Program-made: the position numbers and the translations under genes
Shown here: in pieces, positions 1-6,898 of the stretch
How the letters are laid out: each line of letters begins with the position of its first letter
How positions within the stretch are numbered: position 1 is the stretch's first letter
Notes under the pieces: model-generated
What the model was told of the DNA's origin: nothing
What the model saw: only the letters and a program-made list of their open reading frames with translations
The model's database searches: none
Assembly: GCF_022234545.1 (NCBI RefSeq)
Contig: NZ_JAIEUI010000021.1
Coordinates: 62,001-126,000, forward strand
DNA length: 64,000 nt
Reading direction: 5' to 3'
DNA from: Paenibacillus piscarius
GTDB taxonomy: Bacteria; Bacillota; Bacilli; Paenibacillales; Paenibacillaceae

Positions 1-191
1 AGGAATCTTGCGCTGCGGTAGGAGACTGTGAAGATCATGGTGACTACAGCGGTAACCGACAGCGGCAAGCCTTTGACCTGAGACAGATAGATGGTCAGCA
101 CAGCCGTCATGGCATAGAAGCCAAGGTGGGTAACCAGGGTGTTAAGGCAGATGGCAAAAACCGGACGGGGCACCTTTAGCTTCCGGAACAA
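1..191 (-). CDS. MFS transporter, N-terminal part (runs off the window)
   Basis: This is the first 63 residues of an integral membrane protein whose remainder lies beyond the window edge. A short basic N-terminus (LFRKLKVPRP) is followed by two hydrophobic stretches (FAICLNTLVTHLGFYAM and LSVTAVVTMIFTVSYRS), the pattern of the first helices of drug- or metabolite-exporting major facilitator proteins. I chose the TTG at 191 because GGAGGG lies about 7 bases upstream; another TTG two codons earlier is too close to it. The gene starts inside the end of citX (50-base overlap), so it is translationally coupled and is the last visible gene of the operon. By position it could export or import the operon's product or substrate; that role is inference. 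Confidence 0.7.
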   Translation of the reverse strand, partial: MFRKLKVPRPVFAICLNTLVTHLGFYAMTAVLTIYLSQVKGLPLSVTAVVTMIFTVSYRSARF

Positions 192-744
192 GCTCAAGCC
201 CTCCCTTCTTTGCAGCCTGCTTCTCATTCTGTGCCTGTCTGAAGGCGTCCAAATCGTCGGTAAGCCGTCCAAGTAATTCTTCCGGCGAATGCCGGCCCAG
301 CGCCCCGCACACTTTGGCCGGCTGACTGCACAGATAACAGCGGCGCGAAGGAGCGCCCAGCTCTCTTCTGCCCACTGCTTGCCCTGACGGGGTGTATACA
401 TCCATGTCCCAATAAGCGCTAAGCGGGTGCTTTTGTTCGAGTGACAGACACAATTGCTTCAATGCTGCCGCCTCCGCACCGGCCTGCAGATAAGCAACCG
501 GACCAATCATCAGGTCCATGCTCTCCAGAGCAAGCACCGGATACGCTGCTGAAGCCAGCGCCTCCTCCAGAGCCTTCATACAGAAGCCGAATAACTCATA
601 AGCAGCAGGCAGCCTTTTATCCGGCCCTGGAATATTCATCGTGAGCTGCAGCAGCGCGCCTGCTGCCGGATACCTGGTCTGTCTCCGCTCACAGAGCCGC
701 TGCCGGTCATGAAGAATAGCTGATGCGGTGTAGGAATTCGCCAT
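142..744 (-). CDS. citX: CitX-like holo-carrier synthase (phosphoribosyl-dephospho-CoA transferase)
   Basis: The 200-residue protein contains the CitX signature GRRELGAPSRRCYLC followed by the Cys-rich helix PAKVCGALGRHS. CitX transfers the 2'-(5''-triphosphoribosyl)-3'-dephospho-CoA prosthetic group onto a serine of the citrate-lyase acyl carrier CitD. I set the start at the ATG at 744 (MANSYTAS), with GGAGG 7 bases upstream, rather than the longer frame from 768. It overlaps the end of citG by 38 bases, as expected for a coupled pair that makes and attaches the same cofactor. Its presence implies that the small CitD-like protein encoded upstream is really converted to a holo-carrier. Family assignment is firm; the identity of the final lyase is not. 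Confidence 0.88.
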   Translation of the reverse strand: MANSYTASAILHDRQRLCERRQTRYPAAGALLQLTMNIPGPDKRLPAAYELFGFCMKALEEALASAAYPVLALESMDLMIGPVAYLQAGAEAAALKQLCLSLEQKHPLSAYWDMDVYTPSGQAVGRRELGAPSRRCYLCSQPAKVCGALGRHSPEELLGRLTDDLDAFRQAQNEKQAAKKGGLELVPEAKGAPSGFCHLP

Positions 745-1639
745 TCTCTCTCCTCCCTTGCTTCTCATTCCACAGGTAGAGCGTATAGGTCATGGCCAGC
801 AGATCCGCAGAACCGCCGGGAGATAAGGACCGCAGCCGGAAATCCTCCTCCATAGTGCGGATGCAGGCTCTGCCCTCAGCGGTGAACAGGCTTCCCCGGG
901 CCAATGCCTCAAGTGCACACGACTGGGTATAGTGAATCCGCGCCCTGTCGAATTCACGGTTCAGCAGCGTGGTATCCTGAGCCACAGACATCAGCGAGAG
1001 CAGGCAGTGAACCAGTGCGGTCCGCAGATCCGCTCCCTGGTCAAGCGCTTCCCGGAAGGACGGCAGCCCCGTGTTAAGGATGGACGGGAAGCCGTCGATA
1101 ACCTCACCCCGTATGCCTCTGACCCCCCACTCCCTGTAGGCACGTGCGCCTGTGCTTATACACTGGGACTGCTCCAGAATAGCGGCCAATTGTGCCTGAA
1201 GCGGACGCTCAGCTATGCTTCTGGCCAACCGGCAGATCTCTTCAGGGGCTGCTTCAACAGACTGCCCCCGGCTGGCCATTCCCGCAGCCGCACATAGAAT
1301 CATCCCGAGAAAGATTGTTCCTTTATGGGTATTCACTCCCCCGGTCGCTGTGAGCATATCAGCCTCAGCCCGTTGCCCGGTTCGCTGCAGCCGCTGGAAC
1401 AAATCTTCCAGGCGGTTACTGCCGCCGGATGCTTCCATGCCGAAGAGCGCCGCTTCCCGGTAATAGGGCTGAATGCGCAGAGCGCTTCTGAGGAAGGTAT
1501 AAATATCCATATCCCGGTGGCAGCCTGTGCTGACCGCCGAGACCAGTCCCGGCGAGGGCCAGCTCACTGCCTCCGATAGAAGACTATAGGTCATTGCTTC
1601 GGCAATCTGCGCTGCAGCGTCCTGCTCCGAAGCGGTCAT
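707..1639 (-). CDS. citG: CitG-like triphosphoribosyl-dephospho-CoA synthase
   Basis: CitG makes the prosthetic-group precursor from ATP and dephospho-CoA. The 310-residue protein shows the family hallmarks: PSPGLVSAVSTGCHRDMD near residue 28, ATGGVNTHKGTIF near residue 100, and a helical remainder of the usual length. The start ATG overlaps the stop of the SerRS-like gene in an ATGA junction, and its end overlaps citX. citG and citX normally serve citrate lyase or malonate decarboxylase; here they serve a cluster without citF, so they are probably dedicated to the CitD-like carrier of this operon. I am confident of the family and less sure of which holo-enzyme it matures. Confidence 0.88.
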   Translation of the reverse strand: MTASEQDAAAQIAEAMTYSLLSEAVSWPSPGLVSAVSTGCHRDMDIYTFLRSALRIQPYYREAALFGMEASGGSNRLEDLFQRLQRTGQRAEADMLTATGGVNTHKGTIFLGMILCAAAGMASRGQSVEAAPEEICRLARSIAERPLQAQLAAILEQSQCISTGARAYREWGVRGIRGEVIDGFPSILNTGLPSFREALDQGADLRTALVHCLLSLMSVAQDTTLLNREFDRARIHYTQSCALEALARGSLFTAEGRACIRTMEEDFRLRSLSPGGSADLLAMTYTLYLWNEKQGRRENGEFLHRISYSS

Positions 1640-2877
1640 CTAACGCTCTCCGGGATCGCTGCAGGCCAGTTCTCACTCTGCAGGCCATACTGCTGGAGGA
1701 AGCTCCAGACCACCCGCTCCAGACCCAGCCCGATACAGCCCGACCATGTTTCGCTGTGGTCCTTAAGCCCGAAATTAAAGGTCTTGGCAAAAAAATCACC
1801 ATGCGTATCATAAGAAGCAATGGAAATGGTATCGTTCTTGTACGGTATATCCGCCCGGACCTCATATTTGACATGCTTAGGCACTTTGAAATTCTGCTTC
1901 ACCTTGCCCGGGAGGAAGAACGGATCATTCGCCAGGGCACATTGCCCCTTCAAGCCTACGGTCTCCATCCATTCAACGGTCCATTGCAGCGTGAGATCGC
2001 GCATCCGGGTAACATAGTCAGGCGTGCCCAGGAAGACGAATTCCCGCATCGTGAAATTCAGCAGCCGTTCCAGCAGGTAGACGCGTTTGCCCTCATTGCG
2101 GAAGGACTGGCCTTTGAGCACGAACGCGGTGTTGTCCTCAAGCTCACGGTCCTCCATTTCCATATAGACTTTATAGCAAGGCGCGGATTGCAGAAGATAG
2201 GGCGGCGTCTCCAGATACGGGCCGGAGTCCTGCGGAAGCTTGCCGTTATTGGCGGAGACATCCTCCGCGAAGGATCTCATTTTGGCCTGGTCATGGCTGA
2301 GATGGGTAGCCAGCAGCAGGTGCATCGGCGCACTGTGGAAGTAATTCATCTTCTCGGCGAAGGCGGCAGGCAACAAGACCGAATACTGCCGTTCCCGGCA
2401 CCGGCCAATCTTCCCGCCGACATACTCCACATAACTCCGGTCAAAATGCTCCAGCAGGCGGATGATCGGACGATGGTACGCCAGCTCCTGATTCTTCAAT
2501 AAAGTCAGCCATCCCTGCTCCAGCAGGTCATCCGAGATATTCAGATGATTGGCCGGCGTGCAGCAGGAGCACAGCTGCTCCAGCGGGGGCTCATGCAGCT
2601 CCACCACATTCAGCGCAGGCTCCAGCACTTCTGCGGATAATGCGGATGCCTCATCATGCTGCGGGGTGAACCGCTCCAGGAACATAGCAACCTCCCGCTC
2701 AATCTGCTCCCTGGGATAAGACGACAGATAAGTGACACTGATCCGCTTCCCATGAATCGGGTCGACCTGAACCTTATGGGCGGATACATGCTGAAGAAAC
2801 ATATGGGTAAAGACCGGAATCTGCAGCTTGTTAAGCGACACCGGCTCAGGCAATTCCAATCGGTATGTTGTGAACAT
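1636..2877 (-). CDS. SerRS-like class II synthetase, putative amino acid:[carrier protein] ligase
   Basis: The 413-residue protein has a class II aminoacyl-tRNA synthetase catalytic core without a recognisable tRNA-binding arm. Visible motifs are FRNE (259-262) leading to REFVFLGTP (278-286), which reads as motif 2, and SGCIGLGLERV (379-389), which reads as motif 3. Cys234 (APCYKVY), Glu279 and Cys381 fall where the Cys-Glu-Cys zinc site of SerRS-like amino acid:carrier-protein ligases lies. Those enzymes (known from Bradyrhizobium and Agrobacterium) load small amino acids onto phosphopantetheine-type carriers. The N-terminal 170 residues are not recognised, apart from a CSCC cluster at 103-106. 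It lies between a CitE-like lyase and citG, with AGGAGG before its ATG, so its partner is likely the CitD-like carrier. Amino acid substrate unknown. Confidence 0.72.
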   Translation of the reverse strand: MFTTYRLELPEPVSLNKLQIPVFTHMFLQHVSAHKVQVDPIHGKRISVTYLSSYPREQIEREVAMFLERFTPQHDEASALSAEVLEPALNVVELHEPPLEQLCSCCTPANHLNISDDLLEQGWLTLLKNQELAYHRPIIRLLEHFDRSYVEYVGGKIGRCRERQYSVLLPAAFAEKMNYFHSAPMHLLLATHLSHDQAKMRSFAEDVSANNGKLPQDSGPYLETPPYLLQSAPCYKVYMEMEDRELEDNTAFVLKGQSFRNEGKRVYLLERLLNFTMREFVFLGTPDYVTRMRDLTLQWTVEWMETVGLKGQCALANDPFFLPGKVKQNFKVPKHVKYEVRADIPYKNDTISIASYDTHGDFFAKTFNFGLKDHSETWSGCIGLGLERVVWSFLQQYGLQSENWPAAIPESVR

Positions 2878-2886
2878 AACAGCCTC

Positions 2887-3615
2887 CTACGCTATTGAAG
2901 TTCCGTAAATCTCTTGGACAAGGGCGACCTGGTCAGGGTGGATGACAGAGCGTCCCGTAAAGCCATACTCTCTGGACAGCAGACAATCCTGGCGGAATCC
3001 CTCCATATCACGGAAGGCCATGTATGTGGTGTCGAAGCATTGCAGACCCTTGCTGCGGCAGTATTCCCCGAGCTGCTGCTTGGCCTGCCGGACCTCACGG
3101 ACCGGGTCCGGCAGCCCCTTGGCTACACAGTCATTGTAGTAATCCGTCCCCCCGAAGGTGAACGCATGGATGTTGGCACTTGCCTCGTGAATACTGGCAA
3201 TATTGGCAATCGCTTCGCGGCACTCGATCATCACTTCGTAGACAGGAGAATAGTCCAAGCTACGCGCCTGAATGATATCCTGTACCTTGCGCTCCACCAG
3301 CCGCAAATCCTCCGCCGATTTGACCATAGGCACCCTGATACGTCCGGGCCGCTGCGGCACGATCTCTTCCAGATCCTGCTCCCAATAGGGCGTATGCACA
3401 CTGTTGATGCGGACGATCAGCGTATGCTCCGAATCCGCGAAGGCTTGCAGCGCATGCTTAACTACATACCGTGCTTCAAGCTTCTTATCCTCCGGTGTTC
3501 CGTCTTCCAGGCACAATATAATATTCATAGGATAGAAGGTCATGGCGTACTCTATGTAATTCGGTTTGTATCCCGGAACATAGAAGTAGACGAGCTGTCC
3601 GGCCGTCTGATTCAT
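2887..3615 (-). CDS. CitE-like (HpcH/HpaI superfamily) lyase/aldolase
   Basis: The 242-residue protein matches the citrate-lyase beta subunit/HpcH aldolase family: ILCLEDGTPEDK (usual LEDxVxxxxK), RVPMVKSAEDL (conserved metal-site region), VMIECREAIANI, FTFGGTDYYNDC and GFTGRSVIHPDQV. CitE cleaves or forms a carbon-carbon bond next to an acyl thioester, with oxaloacetate as the classic second product. The start at 3615 (MNQTAG) has GGGAGGAGG 7 bases upstream and overlaps the citD-like stop in ATGA; the longer frame to 3690 is probably not used. Side chains differ from canonical CitE (IEC in place of IET), so the keto acid or acyl group may differ. No citF lies nearby, so a citrate lyase role is unlikely. 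Confidence 0.78.
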   Translation of the reverse strand: MNQTAGQLVYFYVPGYKPNYIEYAMTFYPMNIILCLEDGTPEDKKLEARYVVKHALQAFADSEHTLIVRINSVHTPYWEQDLEEIVPQRPGRIRVPMVKSAEDLRLVERKVQDIIQARSLDYSPVYEVMIECREAIANIASIHEASANIHAFTFGGTDYYNDCVAKGLPDPVREVRQAKQQLGEYCRSKGLQCFDTTYMAFRDMEGFRQDCLLSREYGFTGRSVIHPDQVALVQEIYGTSIA

Positions 3616-3884
3616 CCCGCAACCTCCTCCCGCTCCAGGGCAGCATTCAGCATGCTTCTCAAAGCTTCGCAGCGGCTGCGGACCACCCATTCATTGGCTC
3701 CATTGAACCAGATCTGCGGGGACAGATCCGCCAAGCCATACTCCTTCAGAATCGGGGCGACATACTCATAGACTAGGCGGTCCGTAAGCTCCGGCACCAT
3801 ATTCATGCACTGCATTGCAGCGTGACCTTCTTCGATTACAATCTTGATATCGCTTGATTCAATTGATCCGGCACTGATATTCAC
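3612..3884 (-). CDS. CitD-like acyl carrier protein
   Basis: A 90-residue protein aligning with citrate-lyase gamma subunit at its start: AGSIESSDIKI here against AGTLESGDVMI in E. coli CitD. Ser10 falls on the E. coli serine that carries phosphoribosyl-dephospho-CoA. The C-terminus (VVRSRCEALRSML) matches the CitD ending ILRARLEALLA. The start is GTG at 3884 with GGAGG 10 bases upstream, overlapping the GH88 stop by one base (TAGTG). It should be the thioester carrier served by CitG/CitX, loaded by the SerRS-like ligase and acted on by the CitE-like lyase. The first two points rest on family knowledge, the last two on gene order. Confidence 0.78.
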   Translation of the reverse strand: MNISAGSIESSDIKIVIEEGHAAMQCMNMVPELTDRLVYEYVAPILKEYGLADLSPQIWFNGANEWVVRSRCEALRSMLNAALEREEVAG

Positions 3885-5008
3885 TAAGAACCGACCTCCA
3901 AGGAATAATGTAAAGCCTCTAATAGAAAATAGTCGCCCCAGATCTGTGATTCTCCCGGGGCTTGAACGACGTGCAGGGGAGTACTTGCGTGCACAAGCAA
4001 TCCCTCATGCCCGGAACTGGAGGGGATATATTCCGCAGAGCTCAGCGTCTGAAGCACTCTCTCTGCCGCGTTGCAGAACTGCTTCCGTAAAGGATCGTCA
4101 GAGTCTAAGGCCCCGGCAAATTGAAACCAGGCCGAGCAGGCAATAGCAGCAGCGGAAGCATCCCGCATAACGGTCTCCTCCGGGGACAGCATCAGATCCC
4201 AGGGCGGAACCCCGTCAGAGCAGACACGGGATAAATAGAAGCCGGAGAGCTTCTCAGCCTGAATCCTCCATTTCTCTTCACGGGTCCATACATATAGCTG
4301 AACGGTTCCATAGAGTGCCCACGCATGGCCTCTGGCCCATACCGATTCGGCACCGAATTTAGCATTCTTGTTGAAGGGCTGCTCCGGTGCTCCGGTAGCA
4401 GGGTTCATTCTTCTGTATTCATAAGTGAAGCCGTCCTCGCGCACCAGCGCAGCACAGGTGATCCGCGCGGATTCTATGGCGGCGGCGCGGTAGCATTCCC
4501 TTCCGGTTACACGGCTGGCCCATAGCCACAACTGGATATTCATCATACTGTCAACGCCCGCGTAACACTTGCCCTCAGGCAGCCAGCTGCATTCCAGATA
4601 TCCGCCCGGCAGACGGGAATCAAAGAGCTGGTCGGCCGCTTCAAGGGCAATCGTCTTGTATTCTTCCATCCCGGTCAGATCGTACCCAAGCGCATATGAA
4701 TAATAGAACAGGAAGCCAATATCCTGATAATCCCCTTGCGTCTTGTATGGCTCAATCTTGCCGATCCAACGCCTGGCCTCTTTGGTATAGAGAGAATCCC
4801 CTGTCAACTGGCCGAGCCGGAAGAGGAGTCCGATGAAAAAACCGGAAGACCATTTATCCTCCAGCATATAGGCTCCGTTATTTGTGACATAAGGAAACCT
4901 GATTTCCCCGGAGGACGGGAGAGAAGCAAGCTTGTCAAGCTGCCTCCGGGTCTGCCTGACGGCACGATCAATCACCTCATTACGTATGGAAACAGTAATG
5001 TGTAGCAC
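3884..5008 (-). CDS. GH88/GH105-like unsaturated uronyl hydrolase family protein
   Basis: The 374-residue protein has the (alpha/alpha)6-barrel motifs of glycoside hydrolase family 88: DSMMNIQLWLWASRVTG, ESVWARGHAWALYG, PPWDLMLSPE and a C-terminal SQIWGDYFLLEAL. These enzymes hydrate the double bond of unsaturated glucuronyl or galacturonyl sugars; no signal peptide is present, so it acts inside the cell. The start is GTG at 5008, 6 bases after the sbnA-like stop. The RBS is very close to it, so a GTG 11 codons further in is possible. Its place in an operon otherwise devoted to an amino-acid-type carrier pathway is odd and may mean that the pathway acts on a sugar-acid intermediate or that the fold has been reused. 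Confidence 0.75.
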   Translation of the reverse strand: MLHITVSIRNEVIDRAVRQTRRQLDKLASLPSSGEIRFPYVTNNGAYMLEDKWSSGFFIGLLFRLGQLTGDSLYTKEARRWIGKIEPYKTQGDYQDIGFLFYYSYALGYDLTGMEEYKTIALEAADQLFDSRLPGGYLECSWLPEGKCYAGVDSMMNIQLWLWASRVTGRECYRAAAIESARITCAALVREDGFTYEYRRMNPATGAPEQPFNKNAKFGAESVWARGHAWALYGTVQLYVWTREEKWRIQAEKLSGFYLSRVCSDGVPPWDLMLSPEETVMRDASAAAIACSAWFQFAGALDSDDPLRKQFCNAAERVLQTLSSAEYIPSSSGHEGLLVHASTPLHVVQAPGESQIWGDYFLLEALHYSLEVGS

Positions 5009-5014
5009 CCCCGA

Positions 5015-5986
5015 TCATATTTTCACCGCGCTCTTCTCCAGCTCAATGCCGTTCTTCTCCAGCCATTCATCCGAGAATATCGTATTATAGTACCGGTCGC
5101 CCCGGTCAGGCAGAATCGCCAGCACCTTCTCCGCAGCGGGCAGACGCCGCGCAAGCTTAAGAGCTGCGAACACTGCCGCGCCTGCGGAGCCGCCGACCAG
5201 CAGCCCCTCTTCGTTCACCAGTCTGCGCGCAGTGGAGAAGGCTTCGGCATCCGAGACATGCGTAATCTCATCATATAATTCTCTCCGCATATTGCCGGGG
5301 ACGACCGCCGAACCAATACCAATCTGGTATCTGACCCCCGCCGGCATTCCGAAGGTAACTGAGCCTACAGCATCTACAGCCATTATCTTAATTCCCGGAA
5401 TATGCTCCTTCAGACCCAGGCTGCATCCGGTAATCAGACCACAGGTACCTGCCGGTATTACCGCCCAATGAAGCTTCTCTCCGAACGCTTCATAGATTTC
5501 CTGTGCGGTGGTCCGCCTGTGGGCCTCAGGATTATTGGGGTTATTATACTGGTTCGGCCAGAATGCCCCGAGCTGTCCGACCAGAGCCTGAACCTTGTCC
5601 AGGCGGGCTCTCAGATAGTTGCCATGCTCATCGGCCTGATCAACCATCACCGTCTCCGCCCCGTAAGCCTGGATAATGCTGAGGTTAACCGGGCTGATTT
5701 TGGGATCGACCACACAGATCAGCCTGTACCCTTTCTGACGGGCTACCAGAGCCAGTCCAATCGCCAGATTGCCGGATGATGATTCTACAATCGTGCCGCC
5801 GGGTCTCAGCTGTCCCGCTGCTTCGGCCTGGCTGATCAGGTACAGCGCCGTACGGTCCTTCATGCTGCCTCCCGGATTCAGTCCTTCCAGCTTGATGAAT
5901 ACCTGTGCCCCATGCGGCTCCGGAAGAGAGTTGAGTTTCACAATCGGCGTATCTCCGATCAATTGCAGCACATTGTCATAGATCAA
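5015..5986 (-). CDS. sbnA: SbnA-like PLP enzyme (O-phosphoserine-dependent synthase)
   Basis: A fold-type II PLP enzyme of the cysteine synthase family that matches S. aureus SbnA better than CysK: NPGGSMKDR (PLP lysine), VESSSGNLAIGLA, CVVDPKISPVNLSIIQAYGA, AVDAVGSVTFG, LVGGSAGAAV and ILPDRGDRYYNTIFSDEWLEK. SbnA joins O-phospho-L-serine and L-glutamate to give N-(1-amino-1-carboxyl-2-ethyl)-glutamate, the precursor of 2,3-diaminopropionate. I prefer the TTG at 5986 (LIYDNVLQLIGDTPIV), preceded by GGAGG, to the TTG at 6001, which lacks a well-placed RBS. No SbnB-type dehydrogenase is in the window. It is the first gene of the operon, behind a 24-bp palindrome. Confidence 0.82.
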   Translation of the reverse strand: MIYDNVLQLIGDTPIVKLNSLPEPHGAQVFIKLEGLNPGGSMKDRTALYLISQAEAAGQLRPGGTIVESSSGNLAIGLALVARQKGYRLICVVDPKISPVNLSIIQAYGAETVMVDQADEHGNYLRARLDKVQALVGQLGAFWPNQYNNPNNPEAHRRTTAQEIYEAFGEKLHWAVIPAGTCGLITGCSLGLKEHIPGIKIMAVDAVGSVTFGMPAGVRYQIGIGSAVVPGNMRRELYDEITHVSDAEAFSTARRLVNEEGLLVGGSAGAAVFAALKLARRLPAAEKVLAILPDRGDRYYNTIFSDEWLEKNGIELEKSAVKI

Positions 5987-6008
5987 ACCCTCCACCTCCA
6001 AAGGTAAA

Positions 6009-6032
6009 TTTTTATAGAATTTTCTATAAAAA
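6009..6032. promoter_or_regulatory. Perfect 24-bp palindrome upstream of the sbnA/cit-like operon
   Basis: Two perfect 11-bp arms, TTTTTATAGAA and TTCTATAAAAA, flank a 2-base centre, about 22 bases before the likely first start codon. The right arm recurs at about 6116-6126, beside the divergent response-regulator gene. A palindrome of this size in an AT-rich divergent spacer suggests a dimeric repressor site; which regulator binds is unknown. Confidence 0.55.
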
Positions 6033-6201
6033 GTAAAATAAACACATGAGCATCATACTCTCATTTTCTATTAAATGTAAATATATTAAAAAATTTTATC
6101 AGTTTGATTTAAAATTTCTATAAAAATTCATAGGTTTGCAACCACAACATCAAGCAATTATGATTAACCTCATAATGTTTATTGCCCCAGGAGGTAGTAT
6201 A

Positions 6202-6897
6202 GTGTCCAAAACGATCTTAGTGGTAGACGATGATGAAGAAATTGTGAAGCTCATCAGCAAGACGCTGAGGTACGAGCAATTCGGTGTAATTACAGCCAGT
6301 TCGGGGAGGGAAGCTTTATCTGCGGTGGAGGGTCACCCTATTGATTTCGTTGTTCTCGATATCGTCATGCCTGATATGAGCGGACTGGATGTCTGCCGGA
6401 CGATCCGGTCGTCTTATAATGTTCCGATTATGTTGTTAAGCGCGCGCGATCAGGACATTGATAAAATTGTCGGTCTGGAAATCGGCGCAGATGATTATAT
6501 GACTAAGCCGTTCAGCATTCTGGAGCTGGCCTCCCGGATCAAGGCTCATTTCCGCAAGGTGGACAGGCTGCACAAAGAGTGGGGCGAGCTTAGTCCCGCC
6601 AAAGCAAAGGCCGATGCTCCGCTCATTTTAAATGATAAAACGTATGAAGCCTTCCTGTACGGCGGGAAGCTCGACTTATCCGCGAAGGAATTTCAAATTC
6701 TGTCTGTCCTGATGCGCCACCCCAACCAGGTACTCAGCCGGGAGCAGATCTATGAGAACGTCTGGGGAGACGAATACGGCGAGATCAATACCGTAACGGT
6801 TCATATTAAGAATATCCGCAAGAAGCTGGGCCCTGACCACAATTTCATCAAAACCATTTGGGGCATAGGCTATAAATACACGGAAAGAGAGCAATAG
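6202..6897 (+). CDS. OmpR-family response regulator
   Basis: A 231-residue regulator with a receiver domain (ILVVDDDEE at the start, phospho-acceptor Asp53 in VLDIVMPD, Lys in DDYMTKPF) and a C-terminal winged-helix DNA-binding domain (FQILSVLMRHPNQVLSREQIYENVWG, then HIKNIRKKLG). GTG at 6202 is the start, because AGGAGG stands 7-8 bases before it; the open frame from 6136 has no RBS. It is followed one base later by its kinase and then by an ABC exporter, the usual arrangement of antimicrobial-peptide or cell-envelope-stress detoxification modules. Its likely target is the exporter promoter, where a small dyad lies at 8012-8029. Confidence 0.9.
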   Translation: MSKTILVVDDDEEIVKLISKTLRYEQFGVITASSGREALSAVEGHPIDFVVLDIVMPDMSGLDVCRTIRSSYNVPIMLLSARDQDIDKIVGLEIGADDYMTKPFSILELASRIKAHFRKVDRLHKEWGELSPAKAKADAPLILNDKTYEAFLYGGKLDLSAKEFQILSVLMRHPNQVLSREQIYENVWGDEYGEINTVTVHIKNIRKKLGPDHNFIKTIWGIGYKYTEREQ

Positions 6898-6898
6898 G

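Noticed and set aside
1594..2502. 302-codon plus-strand frame opposite the SerRS-like gene
   Set aside because: It is a shadow frame without an RBS; the minus-strand protein carries class II synthetase motifs.
142..3884. Reading the CitD/CitE/CitG/CitX set as an ordinary citrate lyase operon
   Set aside because: No citF alpha subunit and no citC ligase are present, and a SerRS-like ligase and SbnA-like enzyme are embedded in the same coupled operon.
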